Assembly: GCF_002994745.2 (NCBI RefSeq)
Contig: NC_037091.1
Span: 372,001 to 436,000, forward strand
Source: Rosa chinensis
Lineage: Eukaryota > Streptophyta > Magnoliopsida > Rosales > Rosaceae
Length of the DNA: 64,000 nucleotides
Direction: 5' to 3'
Part shown: piece by piece, positions 47,384 through 59,814 of the stretch
Numbering within the stretch: position 1 is the first letter of the stretch
Layout of the letters: each line of letters starts with the position of its first letter
Translations under genes and position numbers: made by a program
Notes under the pieces: model-generated
What the model was told of the DNA's origin: nothing
What the model saw: the letters and a program-made list of their open reading frames with translations, nothing else
Database searches by the model: none

Positions 47384-48500
47384 TGAGATTTCCTCGCCGT
47401 AGTGTTTTCGCGAGGAAAATATTTTTGTCACCAGTTCCTCGCGGTAGGGTGGTCAAGAAAAGTTTCCACGAGAAAAATACTATTTCCTCGCCAATCCCTT
47501 TTCGCGATGAATATATTTTTTTCTCGGTGTTATTCTTTAGCTACAATTTTTTTCCTCGCCTAAACTCATATTTTTTTCTCACTAAAAATTTCTGAAGGCC
47601 AGAAAATAGTCGTTAAATATATTTCCCGATAAAATAAATTTCATCGCTAAAGTATTATTTCCTCGCTAATGATATGTAAATAATTTAGAAATTATAAATA
47701 ATAAAAAATTTTGAAAAAATATTCCTCGCCAAAGGTACTCAATGACGAGGAAATTTACATTTGTCGATATAGGTTATATGGTGTATTCCTCGCCAAAGAT
47801 ACTCAATGACGAGGATCTTTACATTTGTCGATATAGGTTATAAGGTTTATAGTGAGAAAATTTACTTTTGTCGTTGTAGGTTGTATTTGCTATAGCGAGG
47901 AAATTTACTTTTGTCGTTGTAAGTTGTATAGTCTATAGCGAGGAAATTTATCTTTTGTCGTTGTAGGTTATATAGTCTATAGCGAGAAATTTTACTTTTG
48001 TCGTTATATGTTGTATAGTCTATAGCGAGGAAATTTACTTTTGACGTTGTAGGTTGTATAGTCTATAGCGAGAAATTTTACTTTTGTCGTTATATGTTGT
48101 ATAGTCTATAGCGAGGAAATTTACTTTTGACGTTGTAGGTTGTATAGTTTATAGCGAGAAATTTTACTTTTGTCGTTGTAGGTTGTATAGTCTATAGCGA
48201 GGAATCTTACTTTTGTCGTTCTAGGTTGTATAGTCTATAACGAGAAAATTTACTTTCATCGCAATAGATACTATATTCTGTAGCGAGTAAATTTACTTTT
48301 TGTCGTTGTAAGTTGTATAACCTATAGCGATGAAATTTATTTTCATCATCGTACATATTATAATCTTTAACGAGGAAATTTATTTTTATCGTCATAAGTA
48401 GTGTATTGTATAGCGATGAAATTTATTTTCGTCGTTATACATTCTATAGCCTATAGTGAGGAAATTCTTTTTCGTTACAATTGATTGCTTATTGCGAGGA
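47384..48500. repeat. CACTA left subterminal repeats (about 43-bp period)
   Basis: From about 47770 roughly 15 units of about 43 bp each contain TATAGCGAGGAAAT or GCGAGAAAT and TTTTGTCGTTGTA. From about 47934 to 48190 alternate units differ consistently (GACGTTGTAGG against GTCGTTATATG), giving a dimer of about 86 bp. The GCGAGGAAA word is shared with the right end, consistent with binding sites for the TNPA-type protein. Confidence 0.85.
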
Positions 48501-48736
48501 AAATATTGACAATACATATGGTTTTTGTCACTGATTATTCTCTACCATATTACATGAAAATATTTAAAACTAATTGAAATAATCAAACCAATAATAAATC
48601 TCATAATAATAAAACCAAAGTAACAATCAAAGTGTTTCCTAACATAAGGAGTAACAAAAATAGTCTAAAACCAATAACAAAATCAAGATGATCTAAAAAA
48701 ATTATTTCTCCATGTTTAAGTTCTCTAATAAAGATA

Positions 48737-50972
48737 CTAACTTGACGGATGTTGCCTAGAAAAGTTAGCCATGAACTCCTCAAACTTTTTGGCTTGCTCC
48801 TCCAATCTTTGGATCACCTCATTTTGTGCATCAATCTTTTGTTGTTGAGTCCCTACAAGGTGTTGGGTCTCTTGAAGCTGTTCTTGCAACTCTTTGTTCT
48901 TTTCAGACATTTCATTTATCGACGAATGAGAGACTCTTGATGGTGGAGGTCTAGGGCCAAAACCACAACCCTTGATGTAGCCTGATTTGACTCCGAGGAC
49001 TTTTGCACAAATTTCATCATCTGTCATTGTCCGAGTTCCATCAGGTTGAGTTGTCTCAGTTCGCATCTTAATCATTTCATCCTATAATAAAAAATATATA
49101 CAATTAGATATGATATGCAATTTCTCAATTACAACCTGATCAATTTAATCATATTTAGGGAATTTATATTAATTTCACCTATGGTCATGGTCAACATATA
49201 TACATTATAGAATTTTTTTCCATACGTATGCATCATTAACAACTTACTTACCCACTTTGCTTTTGCTCCCAAGTCCCAACCCTTTTTAGTGCTTTTGTAC
49301 TCTGTTTCAAAGCGATCAATTGCACCTTGCATCTCTCCAGTCTGTGCTGCCTATTGCATTCAAACATATTCTTTTAACATCTACAAATATATATTGAAGC
49401 TATAAATTTATTAACAAAATTTATAAATATCTTACAATTTGCTCTTGGTGAGACATAAATGACTTTGACCCAGCTTTGTGGTGATGTGTCAGCTTTGACC
49501 TATTTATAGCATTCTTCTCTGAACGAATCTGAAAATTATTATGAAATATCCAACAGTTAGTTGTAATCTGAATAAAAATGAAAACTAAGATAACAAAAAA
49601 GTGAACTGTGTTGAAAAATAGTTAAAAAAAATAAACAATATTGTACCTGAAACTTTTCACTAGAAAAACGAGCACAGAGAAACTCCCATTCTTCCTGAGT
49701 CTTGACATCATCGTGTTTGTTTTCAATTGCTTCCTCGATTGTTGAAAATTTCTCAAAATGTTTCTTCAACTTATAACGAAAATTACAAAATACAGTCTGA
49801 CATGTTGTAATTACATATCTCTCGACCCAAAGGAGAGACATGTCAATGTCAAACTTGTTCTGCATATAAATAATTTCATGTCAAACAAAACATTTAATTA
49901 AAGTAATCAATGTAAACTTACATTTTAGAAAAACAAACCATCACTCACCGTTATTCTTTTAACCAACTTATCCACGTCAATTTTCGGAATCTTCTTCCAT
50001 TTTTCCACATTTAGTGGGGCATGGTTTCGAACTGTGAAACCAATTTCATTGGCCAACATTTCAGCATATGGGCCTGTAGGCCTACCATTTTGTTCAGTCA
50101 GAGTGACAGGTATTTTAGCATTCAATTGAGAAAGCACTTTATCTGCATTCACTCCTCTTGTCTTTCCCCGCACCTTTTTTGTTGGACCTTTAACATAATT
50201 CTTAATTAATGTACACAAATATATTTAGTTCTCAAAATATAACAATATATATATATAATATTGTATATACCTGTAGGAGGGTCTTGATTACTGGCTGACA
50301 TCACATTATCATTTTGCTCTTCAGTTGTAACATTTATCAATAGCTGATCATTAGCAGTTTGATGCTGAAGACGTGAACTAATTCTGACTCCTGTCATTAT
50401 ACATATAATTTAGGTATATCCTTCTAATTTGCAATTCATGAAAGCAAAATTGCATTTCGCTCTCTTTTCCCTATACTTCTTAGTACATAAATAATTAAAG
50501 TGATAAAAATTGAATTCAAGAAGACTGCAAGACTACTTACCAGTAGTAGTTCGTTCTGTAGTAGTACCAATAGTAGAATTGAGTCCATCTTCTACATAAT
50601 TTTTGCATGGCTGATCAGTAGTTTGCACACGATAGCGTTTACTCATTGCACTACCTGTTATTACACACACATGTTAAATTAATCAATATGAGTCAAATAA
50701 ATAAGTTAAATCTAACTTTCTGTAAATATTGTTGTAGCAAAACAAAAATTAAAGAATTACCTGAAGTAGAACGAGATACATTTGGGCATGGCTGATCAGT
50801 AGTTTGCACACGAGAGCGTTTACTCGGTGCATTACCTGTTGTTATACATATATGTTAAATTAAATTATTAATCAATCAATCAACTAAATGAATTATAAAC
50901 TTATAAAAAAAACAAAATACAATACGTACCAGTAGTAGGCTTTTGGATGTTAGACACATTGGAACGGCGCAT
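48737..50972 (-). CDS. TNPA-like CACTA protein (Transposase_24 family), multi-exon
   Basis: Proposed exons on minus: 50972-50930 (start MRRSNVSNIQKPTT), about 50835-50763, 50656-50543, 50391-50273, about 50195-49950, 49861-49648, 49530-49438, about 49350-49252 and about 49084-48737. The body has the plant Ptta/En-Spm (Transposase_24) pattern: ADKVLSQLNAKIPVTL, GRPTGPYAEMLANEIG, FRYKLKKHFEKF, KTQEEWEFLCARF, KSGYIKGCGFGPRP. It ends in a coiled coil (EQLQETQHLVGTQQQKIDAQ reversed by eye in part; heptads through VIQRLEEQAKKFEEF) and a stop at 48737-48739. Such proteins bind subterminal motifs. Exons two and three are near-duplicates. Boundaries follow GT/AG sites by eye; I saw no stop in them. 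Confidence 0.7.
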
Positions 50973-51233
50973 CTTGTGACTACTATTATAAAAAATGCAA
51001 AATCAACAAATAACAAACTTCTCTGTCAAAAAAGAAGAAGAAAAAATCTATAACGATAGATAAGAAAGCAGTAGCCAAAGAGGCATTAATAAACCTCAAA
51101 TAAATATAAATATAATAATTACCACTACAATTTGTCATTATAAATCTGAATCCCAAAACGTCACATATTATAATAAGGTTTAATCCATAAAAAAAATGAA
51201 TAACAAAAAATTAATATTAAGCTATATTATAAA

Positions 51234-54200
51234 CTAATCACTATCCTCATCGCTTGAAATGATTTCTTCTTCATCATCGTCTTCCATATCATATTCTTCT
51301 TCTTCAATATCATTGCTTATGAAATTATCGCTCCTACCATCGTTCATCCATTCATTGTTCACAATATTTGAAACAATAACCTCCGGCTCAATATCATCCA
51401 AATGCAATTCAGGAGTTTCAAGACCCTCTTCTCGAACAAACCACTGAATATCATTAAACTCATCTTGTTGGTAAACATCATTTGCCACAGGATCAACACC
51501 ATCCTCATCTACCTCTTCATTGGCATCCTCAACCTCTGGAACATCCCACACATGTCTCAATTGCACCTTTTGTACGACTTTCCAGTGAGAACCCAACTTA
51601 TAATCATCAAGATAAAATACTTGTTGTGCTTCCGTAGCAAGTATAAAAGGTTCATCATCATACCACGTAGTGTTTGTATTAATGCTAGTAAGATTATAAT
51701 CATATCGTATCATTCTCCTCCTTTCGTCCCTACTTGATTCGTCGGTGTTGAACCATTTACACTTAAATAAGAAGACCTGATTTATATCTAAGTACATTAA
51801 CTTCACAATACTTAGCAAAACACCATAATAATCATGACTTCCACCAGTGAAAACTCCGGAAACATATACCCCACTATTTTGTGTGGTTCGATGATCGTCA
51901 AGATCTTTTGTATGAAATCGAACTCCATCAACAATACAACCAGTGTATGTATGAACACGTAAATCCGGTTTACAAGCTAGAGAATAAAGCTTATCAGTTG
52001 CATCCACCAATCCACTTTCTCTCATGCTAGTTATCTATGAATGACATTAACAAAATTTAGCATATTTATAAAAATATAATACAAAGTTCCTATTTAAAAT
52101 TGAGCATGGATAACTTACTCGTTTCTCAAACCAAGTAGGAAACTCTTCTTCTTGTCTTTTATACAGGTTGGCATTACTTGTTTGCCTCAATTCATCTTCA
52201 TGTTCCCTACATGTGTAAATTAGACAATTAAATATCTAATTTGATTTTAAAAAATTAAACCTAATAAACACAAATGCACAAAAGACACTCACTTGAGATA
52301 AGGTTGCACCTCCTCACAATTGTATAGCACATACCAATGAGCTTTATCCACTTCCTTCCGGTCCAGTAATATATATTCTTTTCCACTAAATGGACGAACT
52401 TTTTGAGAGAACACTGATAAATCACCATCTACTTGGTCATGTTCTACATCAACATTCCGTTCTGCTTGATTGAAACGGGTTTCAATCTCACGAAAATACA
52501 TAGAACAGAATGTAACTGCTTCATTAACAATATATGCTTCTGCAATTGAACCTTCAGGTCGAGCTTTATTTGTAACATACTTTTTATATGTTCCCAAATT
52601 CCTCTCAATAGGATACATCCACCGAAAGGTAACAGGACCTCCAAGCATAGCTTCACGAGGTAAATGGACTGCCAAGTGAACCATTACATCAAAAAAGGCC
52701 GGTGGAAAAATTCTCTCCAATTTGCAAAGTATCAGAACTATCTCTTTCTCCATTCTTTCCAAGTCTGATACTTTTAAAGTTTTCGCACATAATTGTTGGA
52801 AGAAAATGCACAGCTCAACAAGTGCAGTGCACACATCCTTGTCCAAATACGAACGAATACCAACAGGGAGGAGACGTTGAAGTAAAACATGGCAATCATG
52901 ACTTTTTAGTCCATGTATCTTTCCATCGACAATGTTCACATTTCTACAGATGTTGGCAGCATACCCATCAGGATATTTGACAAATTTGAGAAACTTACAG
53001 AAAAGTCTACGATATTCCAATTTTAGCACATATCTAGCATGAGGCTTCTTCAATTTATTACCTTGACGTCTGAGATGCAATCCCTTCCTTATCTTCCTAT
53101 CTGCCAAGTCTAAACGAGCCTTTTTTGTGTCTTTTGTTTTTCCATCAATATCCAACAAAGTTCCAATGACACTATCACATATATTTTTTTCAACATGCAT
53201 CACATCAATATTATGTCTCAACCTAAGCTTTGACCAGTACTCTAACTCAAAAAGAATACTTTTTTTGGTCCAATTTAGCTCATGAGGCCCACGTTGCCGC
53301 TTTAGATCTGGATTGTCAGGATATTTACCAGGTTTAGCTTTGTAAACATGATCTAATTGCATTAATATGTCATCCCCAGAAAAAAATCTAGGAGGAGGAC
53401 GATTTTCAGCTAAACCGTTAAAATCTTTACTCCTTCTCCACTCATGATCAAGAGGTAAAAATCTTCGATGACCCATGTAACATATTTTTCCTCTCAACCC
53501 CTCTGAAGTTATATCTTCGTTACAAACAGGACAAGCTTTGTACCCCTTAGTACTCCATCCAGATAAATTTCCATAAGCAGGAAAGTCATTTATAGTCCAC
53601 AACACACATGCCCGCAGATTAAAATTTTTCCCAACAGAAACATCAAAAGTTTCAACCCCAACCTCCCATAATTCTTTCAATTCATCTATTAATGGACGAA
53701 GATATACATCAATATCTTTTCCAGGTGCTCGAGGACCAGGTATAAGCAATGACATCATAGAAAACATTCCTTTCATGCACTTCCAAGGTGGCAAATTATA
53801 TGGCACTAGCATAACGGGCCACATACTATAACTAGTGCTCATGTTTCCAAATGGATTAAAACCATCTGTAGCAAGCCCCAACCTAACATTTCGACAATCT
53901 GCAGCAAAATCAGGATACTCCTCATCAAACTTTTTCCATTCTTCAGAATCAGCTGGATGCCGTAGAAAACCCTCTTCATTCTGTCTTTTTCGTTTATGCC
54001 ATTTCATATCAGTCGCCGTATGTCTCGACATAAATAACCTCTTCAGTCTTGGTTTCAATGGAAAATAGCGCAATACTTTTTGTGGAACTTTCTTACGCTT
54101 TCCATCAGTAGACTTGTATCTCGGCTCGTTACACTCTGGACATTTATCAAGTTTCTCATTCTCTTTCCAAAACAATGCACAATCATTCTTGCATGCATGT

Positions 54201-54844
54201 ATAGATTCATACCCCAAACCTAATTCTCGCAACATCTTTTTGGCTTCATAATGCGATGCTGGTATAGATGCACCTTCTGGATGCGAGTCTTTTAACATTT
54301 TGAGCAAAATATTGAAGCTTTTATTGCTCCAACGACCAAGTACCTTGACATGCATTAACTTTAAAATAAAAGACAATGCAGAGAACTTTGTACAACCCGG
54401 GTACAATTCTCGTTGGGCTTCATCAAACAAATAGTCATATTTGTTTGCATGAGTATTGTTGTCAATACTTGCCTCCTCATCATCCATCTCCATATTTGTA
54501 GGCCCTTGAACATCATTTAACATGTCAAACACCAAAGTATTGTCATCATCATCCTCGCTATCAGTTTCAATTTCCACATCCATTTGGTCGTTTGCCACAT
54601 CACTATAATCTTCTCCATGCTCTGTCCATGTCGTATAATGTCGTGCAAACCCATTTACCAATATATGCCTACGTATCTCTTGTAAAGTAAGACGTGGCAA
54701 TGCATTTTGACATTTAAAACAGGGGCAACGTGTCTTATTTTCATGATCCAAATGTTGTTCCGCAGCACTCAAAAATGTTTTCAAACCGTTGGTGAAATCA
54801 GGGTGGTGAAACCTATCTCGTAAGAACATCCAACTTCTGTCCAT
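51234..54844 (-). CDS. CACTA transposase, TNPD/TNP2 type, three exons, apparently intact
   Basis: Exon 1 is 54844-52293, exon 2 52206-52119, exon 3 52034-51234; GT/AG junctions keep frame and give about 1,145 residues. N-terminal transposase-associated zinc domain (SWMFLRDRFHHPDF, CPCFKCQN; residues 1-90); acidic linker; tnp2 domain with CPECNEPRY, DGFNPFGNMS, PPWKCMKGMFSMMSLLIPGP, NDFPAYGNLSGWSTKG and CPVCNEDI (about 210-480); HNIDVMHVEKN; a DUF4218-like segment with FFDVMVHLAVHLPREA and RWMYPIERNLGTYK (about 690-770); then, across exons 2-3, a DUF4216-like region with TQNSGVYVSG and LFKCKWFN; and a very acidic C-terminus. This is the catalytic subunit that acts on CACTA ends in the nucleus. 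The start is the first Met, a few residues before the domain. No stop or frameshift seen. Confidence 0.88.
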
Positions 54845-56590
54845 CCTAAAAAAATCTAAAATAATGTAAAGTATATTATCAAATAATGTAAAGTATATTA
54901 TAATAAACTATAAGTACAATACTTTTTTTTTTCATTCTTTTAAAAGTTATTAGATTACCACGAACAATAATTATATATACACATGTTATTTTCAATTTCA
55001 ATATGCCACATATCGACCATATAAAGTAAATTTCATCCGGTCACCATCTACGTTAACCTATGCGCATGCCGGGAATGCATCTAGGGTTCATGTACAACAG
55101 TACTAAAAATCATATTTTATTTCGGCATGATAAGTCTCACCTGGAGATGACAAAAACCAACTTGGCGACCCTTCTGCTCTCAACAATTCAAAAACAAATG
55201 TAAATGTGTTCCTTTCCTGCAGTCATCAAAAATGTTTAAGATAGCAATCCACTGCTTTGCATAGCACTGTATACAATTGCAAAATGAAACAAGAATCGAA
55301 CTTCATATAGACAAAGTAGTACCTGAATTAGATTTTAAAATGAGAGAACAGAACATAAAGTTGGAAAAAAAAATATGTGAACAAAAATTCATGAATGAAT
55401 CTACTGTATGAAAATATGTACAATTGCAAAATGAAACAAGAGTAGAACTTCATATAGACAAAGGATAGAAAATATGTGAACAAAAATTGATGGATGAATC
55501 TGCTGTGTTGGACTTGGAAATGGAAATTTAGTACAAGAAAAATAAAATTATAAAAGCTAAAGGTCCGTGAGTGGAAATTTCAATTCAGTTAAGTAATTAA
55601 CGTACTACTTTCCAACATTAAAATTATTCAATCCCTGCAACTCAAACATTCAGCAATGTATAAAGCGAGTATAAAGCGAGTGCAGTGATGCTAAACTCAG
55701 TTGACCTATAGGAGATATTTATACAATTTTTTTTCAGTCAATTTTTGTGAAGCCAATACCAAAACTTATGAAGATTTATCAGAGTGGCGGTTATAGATAA
55801 CTTGCTTCCACAAAATGTATTTGAGACTCATTGTTATAACATGGTTCATATAAAAATTCCTCAAAATGCTGATGTAGAGAAGAATTCTGCATTTAGTCAT
55901 GCATTTATATGAAGGGGGTCAGTGCTAGAAATTCCTTAAAATGCTGATCAAATGGCACTAGTGATGTGGTTATTAATCAGGGACACATGATCTGGATCTA
56001 CAACAAGCAATAATTCTTTGGGGTTTGGCGTTTGACAACATTTTGATGGTGAATGCCTTAAATACCATACTAATGGATAATCTATCTGATCAAATTAAAG
56101 GTTGCAAATAATTTTGTTTAGGCTTCATTGTACTGGGCAGCCTCTATGCTTTGGAAGTTCTAAATTGACTCTTTATCTGAAAATGGGAGTTTGATGGTTA
56201 ATCATACTAGCAAATTTTATCCAGAAAACTTCCTTCTGGGCCTTCATCTATCAACAACCGAATTACATATCAATAGTATATGTTAAGAGTCAATTGCAAT
56301 TTTCAACCCAATTATTATACCCTCTGTGTTGAACTTGGGATTACAGAATCCACCACGAAAAGAATCAAATCAACTAATTATATGCAAGTTGAAGTGAATT
56401 TGGGAATTCGAAACATAAACGGATAGAAGAAGAAGAAGAATGGCTTACAAATTTGGCAGCACACACCCAATTAACTTCCCAATTCAATTCGATCCTAATT
56501 CGATCGAACTTGTGTTCTGTTTTTGAAAATAGGATCTCACTTAATCAAACTATACAATAATTGAGTACAAGGAGGAAGAAAAATGAGAGA
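54845..56590. other. AT-rich 5' intron region of the CACTA transposase unit
   Basis: No ORF of note. It lies between the leader exon near 56600-56700 and the TNPD start codon, so it is probably intronic. A roughly 75-bp near-repeat (ATGTGAACAAAAATT and ACAATTGCAAAATGAAACAAGA) occurs at about 55270-55400 and 55420-55510. Confidence 0.45.
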
Positions 56591-56599
56591 TATCTTACC

Positions 56600-56741
56600 T
56601 ATAGATATGAGAGCTTCAATTCAAAGATGAGAGATGCAGAGAGGGAGGCTCAAAGACGGACTACTGCACCGTCAGAGATAGAGAAGTAAAGAGTTTTCCT
56701 TCTCCTTAGGTTTTATCGCTTTGTTTTTCCTTTTTATAATA
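56600..56741 (-). promoter_or_regulatory. promoter and leader exon of the CACTA transposase unit
   Basis: On minus, TTATAAAAAGG (56729-56739) precedes a pyrimidine-rich leader with CTCCCTCTCTGCATCTCTC, ending at a donor AG/GTAAGATATC near 56599. The block resembles the one at 61816-61892. Function is inferred from TATA, leader and donor in series. Confidence 0.5.
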
Positions 56742-56804
56742 GCGCTTTGTTTTCTTTTTTTTCCCCTCTCCCCGCCTTCGGTAAATGAAACCAAAACATC
56801 CCGC

Positions 56805-57560
56805 TTTTTTTTTTTTTTTTTCAATATGTCATTTATAAAAATAAAAATGGGTTTATAAAAATAAAAATGGGTTTAGGGTATCTTTATTGCAATTATCTTA
56901 ACGTGTTTTGCTATATTCTCAATAAGAAGATATCTTGTTTAGAGGAGATATCCTGTTAAGATGGAGATATCTCGTTAAGGCTTTTTTTTTTTTTTTTTTT
57001 CAATATTTCATTTATAAAAATAAAAATGGGTTTATAAAAATAAAAATGGGTTTAGGGTATCTTTATTGCAATTATCTTAACGTGTTTTGCTATATTCTCA
57101 ATAAGAAGATATCTTGTTTAGAGGAGATATCCTGTTAAGATAGAGATATCTCGTTAAGATGGAGATATCTTGTTAACGTGTTTTGCTATATTCTCAATAA
57201 GAAGATATCTTGTTTAGAGGAGATATCCTGTTAAGATGGAGATATCTCGTTAAGATGGAGATATTATCTTAACGTCTTTTGCTATATTCTCAATAAGAAG
57301 ATATCTTGTTTAGAGGAGATATCCTGTTAAGATAGAGATATCTCGTTAAGATGGAGATATCTTGTTAACGTGTTTTGCTATATTCTCAATAAGAAGATAT
57401 CTTGTTTAGAGGAGATATCCTGTTAAGATGGAGATATCTCGTTAAGATGGAGATATTATCTTAACGTCTTTTGCTATATTCTCAATAAGAAGATATCTTG
57501 TTTAGAGGAGATATCCTGTTAAGATGCAGATATCTTGTTAAGGCGGAAATATTTAATCGA
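56805..57560. repeat. 96-bp tandem repeat with upstream 179-bp duplication
   Basis: The marker ACGTGTTTTGCTATATTC (or ACGTC...) occurs at 56901, 57080, 57176, 57272, 57368 and 57464: a 179-bp step, then exactly 96 bp each. Units contain AGATATCTTG and AGATATCTCGTTAAGATGG words. The last four alternate G/C in ACGTG/ACGTC and in the TATCTTGTTAACG against TATTATCTTAACG junction, giving a 192-bp dimer. The 179-bp duplicate includes a T run and two copies of ATAAAAATGGGTTTA. Confidence 0.92.
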
Positions 57561-58290
57561 GGTGGAAATATTCGCTCGAGGCTAAAAAATCTAGTCGAGG
57601 TGAAAATATCTTAGTTGAGGTGGGAATATCTAATCAAGGTGGAAATATTCAGTCAAGGGGTGAATATCTAATGAAGGAGGAAATAATTTGTAGAGGAGGA
57701 TCTCGATAGAATGAAACTCTTTAAGAAGGATTTGAGTGACGAGAGATTTGCTCAAGGAAAAATCCGAATGAGGTACAATCTCTTTGAGATACAATCTGTT
57801 TGAGGCATAATCCCTTCAAACAATAATTCTCTCGAGTGGATTGGAATGAGGCAGAATCAGTTAGCAGTTGTAAAAAAATCCAGCCAATTTGGTTCTCGTT
57901 TCAAATTCGATCAACTAGGTCAAACTTTGTTGCTCTTATAAACCTATATTAATATATCATACACTCCAAAGAGCAACCCCTATCAATTCAAACAAAATGG
58001 AAAAACTGACCGTTGGATGGGATTATTACAATAAATTATGAGTGTGGTAAAAAATTTAGCCAATTTCATCATATTTTCGAATCCGATCGAATTGATCAAC
58101 CGTCGTCACTTGTATGTCTTCTTGGTTGACCGATGTCTTGACGACTGCGAAACGTGCTTATTTTTTCACATCACGTCTGTAAATATCCCATCGATGGATG
58201 TGAGTGTACATAAGATAAAATTTTCAATTTTAATTACAAAGACGTTAGCCTATATCAATTTGCCTCCTAAAGTTGTATGACTTGTATATT
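57561..58290. other. degenerate repeat tail and unrecognised sequence
   Basis: The tandem array fades into imperfect GAGGTGGAAATAT and TCGAGG words to about 57700. After that no gene or repeat is recognised. Confidence 0.4.
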
Positions 58291-58300
58291 GCATTTAAAT

Positions 58301-58363
58301 GTGTGTGTGTGTGTGTGTGTGTGTGTATAACTATATAGACACACACACACACACACACATATA

Positions 58364-58400
<37 letters not shown>

Positions 58401-58452
58401 GTGTATTTGAAATCGGAGACCTCCAAACAAGTGTGTGTGTGTGTGTGTGTAT
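58301..58452. repeat. compound microsatellite (GT)n (AC)n (TATG)n (GT)n
   Basis: GT dinucleotides near 58302-58327, AC near 58339-58358, TATATG steps to about 58400, then GT near 58432-58450. Confidence 0.9.
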
Positions 58453-58618
58453 AAATGTATATGTTAGAAGTCATGTACAACAATTGCATTGCTACTTTGC
58501 TAGATCAATTAACAAGACCGTTGCACAATTTTTCAGGGAGTCCTCAAATCCTTGAGGAGACCTTCCTGATTTTTTTCCATTCTCTATTTTTTTTTTCTGT
58601 CTTAAGTGACCCAAATGT
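58405..58618. repeat. segment duplicated at 59168-59430
   Basis: Both copies share AAATC[G/A]G[A/T]G[A/G]CCTCCAAACAAG, a GT run, GTTAGAAG..ATGTA, AAGACCGTTGCACAATTTTT and GAGGAGA..TTGATTTTTTT in order. The copies differ by substitutions and by GT-run length (about 10 against about 48 units). Confidence 0.75.
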
Positions 58619-59019
58619 ACAGATCCTATCCAGAGCGGAGCTCCGCTTTGAAATTAACGTGTGAAGTTCGAGTTTTGGGTCACTTTTCGGTCTCATATCC
58701 ACATCTCAACCGTTCAGTTTTTAGGTACCAGTGTATAGATCATCTCTGCAAATTTTCAGCCAAAATGATGATCGTTAAGGCATTGATAACTGCCTTAAAG
58801 CTAGTACGATTCAGGGTAGACAGATTCAGTCTGTCCATTGGTTTAAGCGAGTTAGATACCTTAACGATCATCAATTTGGCTGAAAATTTTCAGAGACGAT
58901 CTATACACTAGTACCTAAAAACTGAACGGTCGAGATGTGGATATGCGACCGAAAAGTGACTGAAAACTCGAACTTCACACGTTAATTTCAGAGCGGAGCT
59001 CCGCTCTGGATTGGATCTG

Positions 59020-59020
<1 letters not shown>
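58619..59020. mobile_element. fold-back element with about 170-bp inverted repeats
   Basis: The left arm opens ACAGATCCTATCCAGAGCGG and the right arm closes CCGCTCTGGATTGGATCTGT. The arms continue in inverted register through GAACTTCACACGTTAATTT, CATATCCACATCTC and CCTTAACGATCATC, to a central loop near 58780-58850. Arms differ by scattered substitutions. The palindrome GAGCGGAGCTCCGC sits near each end. There is no ORF. It is flanked by AT/TG microsatellite, so a duplication cannot be read. Confidence 0.8.
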
Positions 59021-59054
<34 letters not shown>

Positions 59055-59055
<1 letters not shown>

Positions 59056-59163
59056 CTTCATTACTTTGAAAAGAGGATCAAAGAATTTCACTCTTACCCT
59101 TATGGTGACTCGAAGCCATAACCTAGATCTTAAGTAGTGGGTGCTCTAACCACTGAGATATAT
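59055..59163 (-). mobile_element. tRNA-derived SINE fragment
   Basis: On minus, TATCTCAGTGGTTAGAGCAC (A box, 59141-59160) is followed after a short spacer by GGCTTCGAGTCACC (B box, 59104-59117), then an unrelated body and an (AT)n 3' run (about 59022-59052). Spacing fits a SINE head; no anticodon arm or mature tRNA fold is preserved. Confidence 0.6.
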
Positions 59164-59188
59164 ATATTTGAAATCAGTGGCCTCCAAA

Positions 59189-59288
<100 letters not shown>

Positions 59289-59814
59289 TGTTAGAAGCTA
59301 TGTATAACGATAGATTGCTACTTCAATTAGCAAGACCGTTGCACAATTTTTCAGTCTTCGAATCCCCGAGGAGATCTTGATTTTTTTTCATTCTCTATTT
59401 TTTTTTCTTTTCTGTCTCAATTGACTTATTCTATGTTTTTTTTTTTGGTAATTTTTTCATTCATAAATCTTAATATAAAATGGTACCCTTTTTTTTTTAA
59501 TTACTTTTACTGTTTTTTTCGTCTTTTTTTTGGCTTTTTCTTATCTGCTTTTTTCATAAGTTTCTACGATTAAATCAATCATACCAATATTATCTTTTGG
59601 ATAAGAAAAAAAGTATTTGCTATTGATCAAGAGATAAATCAATCGTACTAACATTATCTTTTTAAAGTAGTGTAAAATTATTGCTGACTCGAAATGTTCT
59701 AGAAATAAATCATCATTTCTAACTCGAAACAATCTAGAAATAAACCATCAGTACTAACTCCAAACAATCAAGAAATCTTGTTTGGTTAACATAAAAGAAG
59801 CTACACTATTGGTG

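Noticed and set aside
59104..59160. A- and B-box sequences as a tRNA gene
   Set aside because: No acceptor or anticodon arms can be folded, and the body continues as a SINE with an AT-rich tail.
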